A stretch of 64,000 nucleotides of DNA from Rhodococcoides trifolii (GCF_014635345.1 NZ_BMCU01000006.1:62001-126000), one strand, 5' to 3'; positions 16,014 through 24,853 are shown, counted from the first letter of the stretch. Translations and numbers: made by a program. Notes: a model not told the origin generated them from the sequence alone.

Positions 16014-16613
16014 GTGTCATCACAGCAGCAACCTCACGGTCGCCGTGAGCGGAACAAGCAGGAGAAGCTCGAGCGCATCACGGCCGCCGCCCATGAGCTG
16101 TTTCTCGAGCGCGGGGTCGACGAGGTCACCACCCAGCAGATCGCGGACAAGGCCGATATCGGAACCGGCACCTTGTTCCTGTACGCGAAGACCAAGAGCG
16201 AGCTTCTGCTGCTGGTGCAGAACTCGAGTTACCAGGACGCGCTGTCCGTGGGGAAAGCGCGCGCCGCACAGACCGTGGACGCGCTCGGCGCGATCATGGC
16301 AATCGTGCGCCCCGTCGTGGAGTGCAATCGCAAGCAGGTCGACAACGGCCGAACGTACCTGCGCGAGATCGTGTTCGGCGATCCGGAGGAGCCGTACCAT
16401 CTTGCCGCTCTCACCCTGACCGTGCAGACGGAAAACGAATTCGCCGCCGTGCTGGGGCGGGGCGGCGCGACCGACCCGGCCCGCGCTGCGGCACTCGCCC
16501 ACATCGTGTCGGCCGTCATGTTCCTGGCCATGGCGGCAACGATCAACATCGGGAAATCGGTCGACGAGATCGTGCTCGAAATCGAAGATCAGGTGCGCGT
16601 ACTGGTCGGGTGA
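16014..16613 (+). CDS. TetR-family transcriptional regulator
   Basis: A 199-residue TetR repressor. Its helix-turn-helix is in ITAAAHELFLERGVDEVTTQQIADKADIGTGTLFLYAKTKSELL (about residues 22-65). The helical ligand-binding domain has no recognisable effector signature. GTG 16014 follows the ribosome binding site GAAGGA. It is divergent from the SDR-oxidoreductase-hydrolase operon and probably represses that operon and itself through the 15978-15993 palindrome. It is convergent with the CheB-like gene, 6 nt away. Confidence 0.9.
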   Translation: MSSQQQPHGRRERNKQEKLERITAAAHELFLERGVDEVTTQQIADKADIGTGTLFLYAKTKSELLLLVQNSSYQDALSVGKARAAQTVDALGAIMAIVRPVVECNRKQVDNGRTYLREIVFGDPEEPYHLAALTLTVQTENEFAAVLGRGGATDPARAAALAHIVSAVMFLAMAATINIGKSVDEIVLEIEDQVRVLVG

Positions 16614-16619
16614 AACCGA

Positions 16620-17591
16620 TCAGCGCAATGCGGAGCGGAGCACGTCCGCTGCACGTCGAGCCTCGCGGGCGGTCCTGCGGTACCGATTCTGCAGGTGTTC
16701 GGGCTTGCCCGTCAGCGCCATCGCAGCCGCGAGGTGGGCGCGATCGTGCAGACTGCGCAGAGCGACGGACAGTGCCCGGTCCACGTCGGCGTCGTATGCG
16801 TCCAGCAGCGCTGCACCGGTCCACGCGTGGCCGATGCGACAACGGTAGCGGTGGTCGTCACCCACTTGCAGCAGTGCGCCCCCACAGTCCGGGCAGACGT
16901 ATCCGGACGGTCGGCCGATCCGATCCCCTTCGATGTCGGCGTCGATGCGTCCGGTCGCGATGTGGTTCTCTCGGACCAGCCTGTCGTCGGCGGGAGCGAC
17001 GACCGCGTCCGGCCGATCTCGGTCGCCCATTGCGGCCAGCACCGGACCCATCTCTGCAACGGTCAGAACGAGATCGACCCCGACAGTCTCGACCGCGTGG
17101 TTGGGCAGCGACGGATAGAGGGCATCGCGTGCCTGCTGAGCGATGGTCACACCCCCGCGGGCCTGCACCGCGGTCAGACCGTCGACCCCGTCGTCTCCGA
17201 CACCCGAGAGCAGCACGGCAACGCCTCGCGGGCCGGAGTGCAGTGCAACAGAACGAAAGAGGGCGTTGATGGACGGGCGATGACTGCTCTCGGTGGGGCC
17301 TGTGCCCACGACCACGATCCCGTCACCCTCCAGAAGGTGATGTCCCGGTTCCGCGGTGCACACGGTGCCTGCGCGAAGCGGCGCTCCATCGACTGCGCTG
17401 TACGCGGGGAGGGGGCCCGATCGGTGGAGGATGTGGGACAGAGCGCTCGTGCCGTTGTCCGGCATGTGCAGGACGACGAGAACTGCATAGGGGAAATCGG
17501 CAGGCAGGTGCGCCACGAACTCGGTCAGGGCCTGAACACCGCCGGCGGAGGCGCCGACCGCCACTACCCCGGGACTACGGAAGTCGGCCAC
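16620..17591 (-). CDS. CheB-type methylesterase with C-terminal zinc ribbon
   Basis: A 323-residue CheB catalytic domain without a receiver domain. The triad is Ser15 in GASAGG, His42 in VLHMPD and the Asp of SGVGDDGVDG (about residue 135). The C-terminal part has a zinc ribbon, CPDCGG and CRIGH (about residues 233-255), and a helical tail. CheB enzymes remove methyl groups from glutamate side chains or deamidate. No chemoreceptor or flagellar gene is present. It is divergent from the CheR-PAS gene, and the two probably control a non-chemotactic signalling protein. Confidence 0.9.
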   Translation of the reverse strand: MADFRSPGVVAVGASAGGVQALTEFVAHLPADFPYAVLVVLHMPDNGTSALSHILHRSGPLPAYSAVDGAPLRAGTVCTAEPGHHLLEGDGIVVVGTGPTESSHRPSINALFRSVALHSGPRGVAVLLSGVGDDGVDGLTAVQARGGVTIAQQARDALYPSLPNHAVETVGVDLVLTVAEMGPVLAAMGDRDRPDAVVAPADDRLVRENHIATGRIDADIEGDRIGRPSGYVCPDCGGALLQVGDDHRYRCRIGHAWTGAALLDAYDADVDRALSVALRSLHDRAHLAAAMALTGKPEHLQNRYRRTAREARRAADVLRSALR

Positions 17592-17703
17592 CCCGGCGGG
17601 TTACCCCCGCCGGAGCAGTTCAACCGACGGCCGCCTGGATGCGCCCGGAACAGTAGAGTGCGGTACACAGCCGGTCGCGGCGTGGAGTGCAAGAGGAGCA
17701 GGT

Positions 17704-19554
17704 GTGAACGAGGACGTCGACGGTGATTTCGAGACGTTGTTGTTGTACCTGCGAGACTCTCGCGGTTTCGATTTCACCGGATACAAGCGCACGTCGCTCA
17801 TGCGCCGGGTGCGCCACCGTATGGAGCGCGTCGGTATCGGGGAGTACTCCGACTACCTCGACCACCTGCAGGCGTCGGCCGGTGAGTTCGCCGAGTTGTT
17901 CGACACCATCCTGATCAACGTCACGGGGTTCTTTCGTGACCCCGACGCCTGGGAAATGCTGCGCACCAACGTGATTCCGCAGCTGCTGGCTCAGCGGGGA
18001 CCCGATGATCCGATACGAATCTGGAGCGCGGGATGTGCGACGGGTCAGGAGGCATATTCGCTTGCGATGCTCTTCGCCGACGCCGTCGGGCTGGAGAGCT
18101 TCCGGCAGCGGGTGAAGATCTACGCCACCGATGTCGACGAGGACGCACTGGCGACGGCGAGACAGGCGTCGTACGACGCCAAGTCGGTGGAGAACATTCC
18201 GCCGGAACAACTCTCGCGCTTCTTCGGCCGCGACGGTGCTCGGTTCGTCTTCGACAAGGATATCCGTCGGGCGGTCATCTTCGGTCGAAACGACCTGGTG
18301 CAGGACGCACCGATCTCGCGGGTCGACTTGCTGGTCTGCAGGAACGCGTTGATCTACTTGAACGCCGAAACGCAGCGCAGAGTGCTCGAAAGGTTCTCTT
18401 TCGCGTTGGCGCCGCACGGGATGATGTTCCTCGGTCACGCCGAGATGCCGCTCAGCCACGGCGACCGATTCGCGCCGTTCGATCTGAAGAACAGACTGTT
18501 TCGAAAAACCCTGGACAAGCGCAGCACCGTTCCCGCATCGCCCCTCGAATCGTTGGGGAGTTCGCCGATCGACTCGCCGGGTGTGTCCGGCCTTCGTGAG
18601 CAGGCTTTTCGGTACGCACCGGTGGCGCAGGTGGTACTGACGAGTGACGAGACCATTGCTCTGATCAATCAGCAGGCCGAATTCATGTTCGGGTTGTCCG
18701 CGCGCGATATCGGTCGGTTGCTACGGGACCTCGAATTGTCCTACCGCCCAGCGGAGTTGAGGGCATTCGTCGAGAAGGCGAAGGTGGAACGCCGGTCGTC
18801 GCGCATCCGTGAGGTCGAGTGGATTCAGCATGGGAATCAGACGGCCTGGCTCGAAATTCACGTCAACCCACTCGTCGACGCAAGCAATGGTCTTCTGGGC
18901 GTGTCCATCGCCTTCTTCGACGTGAGTACGACCCGAGCGCTGCTCGACAGGGTAGAGGAGACAAACGCCCGGTTGGAGAACGCCTACGAGGAACTGCAGT
19001 CGAGCAGCGAAGAGCTCGAGACCACCAACGAAGAGCTTCAGTCGACCGTCGAAGAACTCGAGACGACGAACGAAGAGCTGCAGTCGACGAACGAAGAACT
19101 CGAGACCATGAACGAGGAGCTTCAGTCGACCAACGACGAACTGCACGAGATCAACAGAGCACTCGGCGACAAGACCGTCGAACTGACCCGCGCGCAGACC
19201 TTCTTCGATTCGATTCTCGACTCCGCCGACGTGGGCATCGTCATCGTCGACCGCGACATGCGCGTGACGGTGTGGAACCGCGAATCGATCGACATGTGGG
19301 GAATCACGGACCGCGAAGCGCGAGGACAGAGCTTTCTCGACCTCGATATCGGGCTTCCCACGATCGAGCTCGAACCGTTGGTCGCGCGCGCCCTGTCGGA
19401 CACGCAGTACTCGGGCCTCATCGCTGTCGATGCCGTGAATCGCCGAGGCCGCTCGGTGCGGGTCACCGTGCGGTGCAGTCCGTACACATTCGACGACGGC
19501 GACATTCGTGGTGCAATGTTGTTGATGCACAACGATTCCGAACAGAACCGGTAA
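17704..19554 (+). CDS. CheR methyltransferase fused to PAS and coiled-coil domains
   Basis: A 616-residue signalling protein. The N-terminal CheR unit includes GYKRTSLMRRVRHRM (25-39), NVTGFFRDPD (75-84), the SAM-binding WSAGCATGQEAYSLAM (104-119) and LLVCRNALIYL (about residues 208-218). A PAS-like domain follows at about 295-410. A coiled coil of 14-residue EELQSTNEELETTN repeats is at 429-482 and a second PAS domain at about 500-600. GTG 17704 follows AGAGGAG. It is divergent from CheB. Such CheB/CheR-PAS sets act outside classical chemotaxis; the methylated partner is unknown. Confidence 0.92.
   Translation: MNEDVDGDFETLLLYLRDSRGFDFTGYKRTSLMRRVRHRMERVGIGEYSDYLDHLQASAGEFAELFDTILINVTGFFRDPDAWEMLRTNVIPQLLAQRGPDDPIRIWSAGCATGQEAYSLAMLFADAVGLESFRQRVKIYATDVDEDALATARQASYDAKSVENIPPEQLSRFFGRDGARFVFDKDIRRAVIFGRNDLVQDAPISRVDLLVCRNALIYLNAETQRRVLERFSFALAPHGMMFLGHAEMPLSHGDRFAPFDLKNRLFRKTLDKRSTVPASPLESLGSSPIDSPGVSGLREQAFRYAPVAQVVLTSDETIALINQQAEFMFGLSARDIGRLLRDLELSYRPAELRAFVEKAKVERRSSRIREVEWIQHGNQTAWLEIHVNPLVDASNGLLGVSIAFFDVSTTRALLDRVEETNARLENAYEELQSSSEELETTNEELQSTVEELETTNEELQSTNEELETMNEELQSTNDELHEINRALGDKTVELTRAQTFFDSILDSADVGIVIVDRDMRVTVWNRESIDMWGITDREARGQSFLDLDIGLPTIELEPLVARALSDTQYSGLIAVDAVNRRGRSVRVTVRCSPYTFDDGDIRGAMLLMHNDSEQNR
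18988..19149 (+). repeat. 42-nt coding repeats (coiled coil of CheR-PAS)
   Basis: Nearly four in-phase copies of a 42-nt unit encode EELQS-x-x-EELETTN. Codon choices differ between copies, so protein-level selection for the heptad pattern maintains the repeat. It is not a CRISPR array. Confidence 0.9.
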
Positions 19555-19571
19555 TCGAGGAGCCGGCGATG

Positions 19572-20414
19572 TCACGCTCCGTCGTCGAGCGCTCCGCAGT
19601 TCTCTGGACCGATGACTGCCCACACGGTCTTGCCCACATCGCTGCAGACGTTCCCCCAGGACCTGGTCAGAGCGGACACCACCGCCAGTCCCGACACTCG
19701 AGGCGCCGCGGGACCGACCGCCTCGTGGATGGTCGCCGGAGCCGGGTTGCCGTCGTGGACGGCGACGGTGACCACGTCGTTGTGGGCCTCCACGCGCAGG
19801 TCGAGATCACTGTCGGTGTGCCTGAGAACGTTGTGCACCAGGACGGTGGCAACGCACGCCGCACACGTCACGTAGTCCTCGCGGCCCCATTCGTTCAGCG
19901 TGTGCATCACCTCACGTCGCGCGACGGCGACGATCGGTGTCGCTCGCGGCGCGGCGAATCGGGCTCGGAGTCTGGTCGAGGTCCGCTCCCGTTCGTCGAC
20001 GACCGACGCGAGAGCACATCCGAGTGTCGGATGAACCGTGACGTATCGAGTGACACCGTTGCGTACGAGTTCGGCTCGTCGATCCGCCGACGACGACACG
20101 ATCAGCAGCGGTATTCCCGGCCACTGCCGGATCAGCCAACTCGAGCTCGTCAGCACCGCCCACGCCGAACCCGACGGCGCTGCCACGCCGTCGATGTCGA
20201 CCACGACGGCGGTCACGCTGTCGGTGGACGCTTTGACGACGAGGCTTCGCACCTGCAGGTAGGTGCTCGCGTCGAGGACACCGCGAACGGTGAGCACGGG
20301 TACGCCGTTCACTCGTCGTGTGGTCGACGTGATTCCTGCATCTGGCACTGATCTCGCCCAACTGTTGCGAGGTCGGAGACGTCGGGCGGACGCTTCCGAA
20401 CGGGACTTCTGCAT
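19572..20414 (-). CDS. STAS-domain / RsbW-like ATPase fusion
   Basis: A 280-residue protein. The N-terminal STAS domain (about 32-130, VNGVPVLTVRGVLDASTY through VVVDIDGVAAPSGSAWAVL) resembles anti-sigma-factor antagonists. The C-terminal GHKL ATPase domain (about 165-275) has the N box VHNVLRHT, DG in VHDGNP, SGLAVV and GKTVW. This combines antagonist and anti-sigma kinase modules in one chain, so it may tune a SigB/SigF-type factor. ATG 20414 lies 4 nt after the stop of the NmrA gene, so they are co-transcribed. Convergent with CheR-PAS. Confidence 0.8.
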   Translation of the reverse strand: MQKSRSEASARRLRPRNSWARSVPDAGITSTTRRVNGVPVLTVRGVLDASTYLQVRSLVVKASTDSVTAVVVDIDGVAAPSGSAWAVLTSSSWLIRQWPGIPLLIVSSSADRRAELVRNGVTRYVTVHPTLGCALASVVDERERTSTRLRARFAAPRATPIVAVARREVMHTLNEWGREDYVTCAACVATVLVHNVLRHTDSDLDLRVEAHNDVVTVAVHDGNPAPATIHEAVGPAAPRVSGLAVVSALTRSWGNVCSDVGKTVWAVIGPENCGALDDGA

Positions 20415-20418
20415 CAGA

Positions 20419-21336
20419 TTAGTCCCCGGTGCGCAGTGCGTCGCCGATCGAGTAGGCCCCCGGCCCGGCCAGCCACAAGTCGAAACGGTGCAGGAACGGG
20501 AAGCGCGTCCGAAGCGCGGGCAGATCGGCGTGTCCGGCCAGTCGGCCGTTGTCCACCGCCTCGGCCAGGCGGCCCAGCACAGCGTTCCCTGCCAGCACTT
20601 CCGGACTCATTCGTTCGTACGAGATCGGCCGCCCCACCGCGTCGCTGAGAAGCTGGGCCGCCCGAGTGCCGGTCATCGCGTCACCGGCAATGTCGACCGC
20701 GCGGCCCAGGAATTCCGTCGGTGCGCCGAAGACCTCGGCGACGATCGACCCGATATCGGCCACGGCAATGAACTGCATTGCCTGCTCGGCACGCATCAGG
20801 AACGACAAGCGGCCGTGCGCGAGGCCCATCCCGGGCAGCATGAGGATCTCCATGAAACTGGCCGGGCGAACGATCGTGCTCGCAATGCCGATCTCAGCGA
20901 TGTGCGACTCGATTCGGCTCTTGGTGTCGAAGTGTCCGATCCCGGTGACGGTGTCGCCCGCGGCAATCGCAGAACTGTAGACGAGATGCGCAACACCGAC
21001 GCTGTGCGCGATGTCTGCCACGGACACCCCGTACGCCACTTCGTCGTCGTCGGTCACGGCAGATCCGGGTTGTCCGGAACTCGGCTGAACACTGAACACG
21101 CCGTACGCGCCGTCGAATGCGGCGCGCAGGGATACGCGGTCGGTGAAGTCGCCCACGACCGTCTGCGCTCCCGCTGCGGCGGCCTCGCGGGCTCGGACCG
21201 TGTGAAGATCTCGGACCACCGCCCGAACGTGCCATCCTGCGCGAAGCAGAGCCGTCACCACCGAATTCCCCTGTTGCCCAGTCGCACCCAGAACGGTGAT
21301 CACGTTCTCTCCCGGAAGTGTCGGTTCGGCTGCCAT
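20419..21336 (-). CDS. NmrA-like NAD(P)-binding protein
   Basis: A 305-residue atypical SDR of the NmrA/HSCARG type. The dinucleotide motif is VLGATGQQGNSVVTALLRAGW near residues 15-35, followed by VVRDLH. There is no clear Tyr-x3-Lys pair, which fits a redox sensor or an atypical reductase acting on NAD(P)H. It is divergent from an HxlR regulator across a perfect palindrome and precedes the STAS-ATPase gene by 4 nt. The HxlR/NmrA pairing is common, usually responding to quinones or electrophiles. Confidence 0.85.
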   Translation of the reverse strand: MAAEPTLPGENVITVLGATGQQGNSVVTALLRAGWHVRAVVRDLHTVRAREAAAAGAQTVVGDFTDRVSLRAAFDGAYGVFSVQPSSGQPGSAVTDDDEVAYGVSVADIAHSVGVAHLVYSSAIAAGDTVTGIGHFDTKSRIESHIAEIGIASTIVRPASFMEILMLPGMGLAHGRLSFLMRAEQAMQFIAVADIGSIVAEVFGAPTEFLGRAVDIAGDAMTGTRAAQLLSDAVGRPISYERMSPEVLAGNAVLGRLAEAVDNGRLAGHADLPALRTRFPFLHRFDLWLAGPGAYSIGDALRTGD

Positions 21337-21422
21337 GTCTGGATCCCTTCGTCGTGTGCCCGTGTCGGGCGACGTCCCCGGGCCGTTGCCAGGTCCGTGG
21401 TCGCACGCTAGCCTCGGGACCT

Positions 21423-21436
21423 CTACCGATCGGTAG
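21423..21436. promoter_or_regulatory. Probable HxlR operator
   Basis: CTACCGATCGGTAG is a perfect 14-bp palindrome. It lies 87 nt before the NmrA start and 29 nt before the HxlR start, in the divergent promoter region. Confidence 0.65.
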
Positions 21437-21464
21437 GGACGATCGTGCGCGAAGACGGAGAACC

Positions 21465-21785
21465 GTGAAAGATGTTGTGCCAGCGGCTTCGGACTGTTTC
21501 GTGCGGCTCGGGGTCGATCTGATCTCCCACCGCTGGGATGCCGTCGTGTTGACCGCGCTGAGAGCGGGCCCGTCTCGTCGCACGGACCTGCTGTCGACTG
21601 TCGGCGGTATCAGCGACAAGTCGCTGCACGAGTCCCTGGCCCGGTTGCACACCCGTCGACTGGTGGACAGGGACGAAACCGGCCGACGCTACCGGTTGAC
21701 GGAACTCGGTACGTCCCTGGCGACGGGGCCGTTGCTGATGCTGGCGCAGTGGGCCGAGACTCATCAGCAGTCGTTGAGCGAGTAG
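21465..21785 (+). CDS. HxlR-family winged-helix regulator
   Basis: A 106-residue HxlR regulator: CFVRLGVDLISHRWDAVVLTALRAGPSRRTDLLSTVGGISDKSLHESLARLHTRRLVDRD covers the winged helix (residues 10-70). The single Cys10 is at the position of the redox-sensing cysteine in HypR-type members (inference). GTG 21465 is supported by GGAG 4 nt upstream. It probably controls the divergent NmrA gene through the 21423-21436 palindrome. Convergent with the epoxide hydrolase gene. Confidence 0.85.
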   Translation: MKDVVPAASDCFVRLGVDLISHRWDAVVLTALRAGPSRRTDLLSTVGGISDKSLHESLARLHTRRLVDRDETGRRYRLTELGTSLATGPLLMLAQWAETHQQSLSE

Positions 21786-21796
21786 GGGAAGACGGC

Positions 21797-22918
21797 CTAA
21801 CGGACGAGGCGGAAGAAGCCGCGCACCTGCTCCACAAGGGATTCCGGTTGCTCCATCGCGGCGAAGTGGCCACCGCGCGGCAGTTCCTCGAACCATCTCA
21901 GGTCGGTGAAACGCTGCGCGGCCTCGCGCCGCGAGGGGCGGGCGATGTCGCGCGGGTACACCGACAAACCGGAGGGCGCCGTGACCTCGTCCCGAAAGCT
22001 CCCGAAACTTTCCCAGTACAACCGCGCCGATGACGTGGCCGATGCGGTGAACCAGTAGACCGAGATCGTGTCGAGGATTGCCTGCCGCGATACCGCGTCC
22101 TCGGGGTGGCCGTCGTTGTCCGTCCACGCCCAGAATTTCTCGGCGATCCAGGCAGCTTGTCCTGCAGGCGAATCGGTGAGCGCGTAACCCAGAGTCTGCG
22201 GACGCGTCGACTGCTGTGCCGAGTATCCACGACCGGTGCGGGCGAACTCCTTGACGGCCTTCAGGTTTTCTTGCTCCTGCCGCGTCGGCTCGTCGAACGT
22301 GCCCTGAGGAACGGCACCCATGTTGAGGTGCACGCCGGCTACCCGGTCGGGTGCAACGCCGCCCAGCGCTCCGGACACCGCCGAGCCCCAATCGCCGCCC
22401 TGCGCTCCGTACCGTGTGTAACCCAGCGATGTCATCAGCGTGTCCCAGGCTGCAGCGATGCGGTTGACGCCCCATCCGGTGGTGGACGGTTTGTCACTCC
22501 ACCCGTATCCGGGGAGCGACGGGGCGACGACGTGAAACGCGTCGGCCGGGTCTCCGCCGTGCGAGCGCGGGTCCGTCAGCGGGCCGATGATGTTCAGGAA
22601 CTCGAGCACCGAGCCCGGCCACCCGTGCGTCAGGACCAGAGGAAACGCGTCGGGCTCGGGTGAGCGGACGTGCAGGAAATGAATGCCCAGCCCGTCGACC
22701 GTGTCCCGAAACTGCGGAAAGGCGTTGACGCGCTCGGGAAACCCGAAGTCGTAATCTTCTGCCCAGCTCCGGCAGAGTTCGCGCGCGTATGCGATCGGCA
22801 CCCCCTGCGACCAGTCGTCGACCGGCTGCGGCTCGGGCCATCGGGTGCGCCGAAGCCGTTCACGGAGGTCCTCGACCTCGGCGTCGGTGATGGTGACGGT
22901 GAACGGTTCAGCGGCCAC
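21797..22918 (-). CDS. Epoxide hydrolase (microsomal-type)
   Basis: A 373-residue epoxide hydrolase with the N-terminal EHN segment (residues 5-110, TITDAEVEDLRERLRRTRWPEP). The oxyanion motif HGWPGS is at about residues 98-103 and the nucleophile Asp in QGGDWG at about residue 174. The base His is in GGHFAAMEQPE at about residue 350. It opens epoxides to diols through an ester intermediate. Conserved tyrosines of the lid cannot be assigned with certainty. Single gene; 87 bp without features separate it from the sugar isomerase. Confidence 0.92.
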   Translation of the reverse strand: MAAEPFTVTITDAEVEDLRERLRRTRWPEPQPVDDWSQGVPIAYARELCRSWAEDYDFGFPERVNAFPQFRDTVDGLGIHFLHVRSPEPDAFPLVLTHGWPGSVLEFLNIIGPLTDPRSHGGDPADAFHVVAPSLPGYGWSDKPSTTGWGVNRIAAAWDTLMTSLGYTRYGAQGGDWGSAVSGALGGVAPDRVAGVHLNMGAVPQGTFDEPTRQEQENLKAVKEFARTGRGYSAQQSTRPQTLGYALTDSPAGQAAWIAEKFWAWTDNDGHPEDAVSRQAILDTISVYWFTASATSSARLYWESFGSFRDEVTAPSGLSVYPRDIARPSRREAAQRFTDLRWFEELPRGGHFAAMEQPESLVEQVRGFFRLVR

Positions 22919-23005
22919 GTGAAACTCCCATTTCTCTGCTGATCGAAGGCTACCGCTGACGGTTGCTTCCGCTGCAGAGCGATCCCCGCACTTTCATCCC
23001 GCCCG

Positions 23006-23782
23006 TCAGGCGAACGCGGCCGTGAAGGCGTCGAGCGCGGCATCGGAATCGTCACGGGCCCAGCCCTCGAGGCCGATGACGCCGGTGTAGTCGAGTTCAC
23101 GCAATGCGCGCGCGACCCCGGGGTAGTTGATTTCTCCGGTTCCCGGTTCGCACCGTCCGGGAACGTCGGCCACCTGAATCTCCCCGATATGGGGGAGCGA
23201 CCTACGCAGTAGGTCGATGAGGTTCCCTTCGCCGATCTGGGCGTGGTAGAGGTCGAGGTTCATCTTCAGGTGCGGGCTTGCCACTGCCGAGACCAGCGCG
23301 AGCGTGTCCGACGCGCGAGCGAACGGCGTGCCGGGATGATCGACGGCGAGGTTGAGGTTCTCGAGTGTGAACACTCGTCCGGCCGCCGCACCGAGTTCGG
23401 CGATTCTGTGCAGGGTGTCGGCAGCGGTGAGCCACATCGAGGGCGTGACGACCTCGACCGGTCGGACGGGAAGTCCGTTGCCGTCGAGTCCGGTTCCGTG
23501 CAAGTTCAAGCGGGGGCAGTCGAGCTTCTCGGCGACTTCGAGAGATGTTGCGGCGGTGCGCAACAGCGCTTCGATGCCGTCGTCGTCGGTCAGGTTTCCT
23601 TCGAGGTACCCGGTCATCGAGGAGAACGTTGCCCCCGTGGCGACGAGTGCGTCGATGTCTTTCGTTGCCCAGTTCCAGATCTCGACCTGCAGACCGCGAG
23701 CGTGAAGTTTCTCGACACGTTCGACGAAAGGAAGTTCCAGGTACAGCATTTCGGCACTTGCTGCGAGCGTGAACGTGGTCAT
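23006..23782 (-). CDS. Sugar-phosphate isomerase/epimerase (hydroxypyruvate isomerase-like)
   Basis: A 258-residue TIM-barrel protein of the xylose isomerase-like/AP endonuclease 2 superfamily, close to hydroxypyruvate isomerase or IolE/IolI types. Likely metal ligands are the Glu of TLENLN, the Asp and His of NLDLYHAQ and the Glu of GLEGW near the C-terminus. It would isomerise a keto sugar or polyol. Its ATG overlaps the stop of the Gfo/Idh gene (ATGA), so they form an operon, probably repressed by the divergent LacI. Confidence 0.85.
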   Translation of the reverse strand: MTTFTLAASAEMLYLELPFVERVEKLHARGLQVEIWNWATKDIDALVATGATFSSMTGYLEGNLTDDDGIEALLRTAATSLEVAEKLDCPRLNLHGTGLDGNGLPVRPVEVVTPSMWLTAADTLHRIAELGAAAGRVFTLENLNLAVDHPGTPFARASDTLALVSAVASPHLKMNLDLYHAQIGEGNLIDLLRRSLPHIGEIQVADVPGRCEPGTGEINYPGVARALRELDYTGVIGLEGWARDDSDAALDAFTAAFA

Positions 23783-24807
23783 GCGGTGACCTCGTTCATG
23801 TCCACGGCGGCACCGGTCTCGACGCTGCGGATCGCGGCGAGGGCGATCGCCAGTGCGGTACGCGCGTCCTGGCCGGTGACCGGCGCAGGCTTCTGCGATC
23901 GGATCGCATCGACGAAGGCGGTGAATTCGCCGATGTACGACGAGCGCAGCAGGTCCGTGTCCCGGCGCGAGGTGTCGATCTCGATCCCGTTGCTGCCGTA
24001 GAACACCATGTCGGTGGTATCACCGCGGCCCGCGGTCACCATGCCCGCCGATCCGAAGACCTCACCGCGCACGTCGTAACCGTAGAGCGCGGAGAAGCTC
24101 GCTTCGGCGGTCGCGATGGCTCCGTTGTCGAAGACGACCGTGACGACGGCGGTGTCGAGATGCCCGGATGCTTTGGCGTCCGGGCGAATCAGCGCGTCCG
24201 CGACCGCTGTGACACGAAGCGGGCGTGCTCCGGGGTTGAGGAAGCACAGCGTGTCGAAATCGTGAATGAGGGTCTCGAGGAAGATGGTCCACTGCGGTAC
24301 TCGCGCAGGGTCGCCGCCCCAGGGACCGGGATCGCGGGTGAGCGATCGCAGGAGTTGCGGAGTTCCGATGCGGCCGGCGTCGATCGCTGCACGGGCAGCG
24401 GAGAATCCCGGTGCGAATCGACGGTTGAAGCCGACCTGCAGCACCACTCCCGCAGAGTCGGCTGCGGCGATGGCCCGGTCGGCGTCGGCGAGGGTGACGG
24501 CCATGGGCTTCTCGCAGAACACGTGTTTGCCTGCCTGCGCCGCGGCGACAACCAGTTCGGTGTGGCTGCGGGCCGGGGCGGCGATCAAAACGGCGTCGAC
24601 GTCGTCCGAGCCGAGCACATCTGCAACGTCGGTGGTGGAGGTCGACGCACCCAGGGCGGCGGCCAGCCGGGCGGCTGCGTCGCCGATCGGGTCGCTCACG
24701 GCCACGAGTGACGCGCCGACGACATGGCGTGCGACGAGTTCGGCGTGGTTGGCGCCGATGCGGCCGGCGCCGATCAAGGCAATGCGTACGGGGTCGGTCG
24801 AGGACAT
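23779..24807 (-). CDS. Gfo/Idh/MocA oxidoreductase (inositol 2-dehydrogenase-like)
   Basis: A 342-residue dehydrogenase. The NAD motif IALIGAGRIGANHAEL is at about residues 8-23, EKP in HVFCEKPMAV near residue 96 supplies the catalytic Lys, and the C-terminal half holds the HDFDTL segment with the substrate Asp/His. It most resembles myo-inositol 2-dehydrogenases, though other polyols are possible. ATG 24807 was chosen because the motif core follows directly; an in-frame ATG at 24882 would run through the operator. First gene of the operon divergent from LacI. Confidence 0.88.
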   Translation of the reverse strand: MSSTDPVRIALIGAGRIGANHAELVARHVVGASLVAVSDPIGDAAARLAAALGASTSTTDVADVLGSDDVDAVLIAAPARSHTELVVAAAQAGKHVFCEKPMAVTLADADRAIAAADSAGVVLQVGFNRRFAPGFSAARAAIDAGRIGTPQLLRSLTRDPGPWGGDPARVPQWTIFLETLIHDFDTLCFLNPGARPLRVTAVADALIRPDAKASGHLDTAVVTVVFDNGAIATAEASFSALYGYDVRGEVFGSAGMVTAGRGDTTDMVFYGSNGIEIDTSRRDTDLLRSSYIGEFTAFVDAIRSQKPAPVTGQDARTALAIALAAIRSVETGAAVDMNEVTA

Positions 24808-24837
24808 CGTTGTACTCCAGAGTTGCAGGTGAAGGGT

Positions 24838-24853
24838 ACTAGTACGTTCTAGT
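24838..24853. promoter_or_regulatory. Probable LacI operator
   Basis: ACTAGTACGTTCTAGT, a 16-bp palindrome with one mismatched base pair, lies between the divergent dehydrogenase (start 24807) and LacI genes. Its half-site ACTAGA/TCTAGT also occurs in the operators of the second LacI locus near 42.7 and 43.8 kb. Confidence 0.7.

Noticed and set aside
18988-19149. Repeats looked like a possible repeat array or CRISPR
   Set aside because: In phase with the CheR-PAS frame and encodes coiled-coil heptads; no unique spacers.
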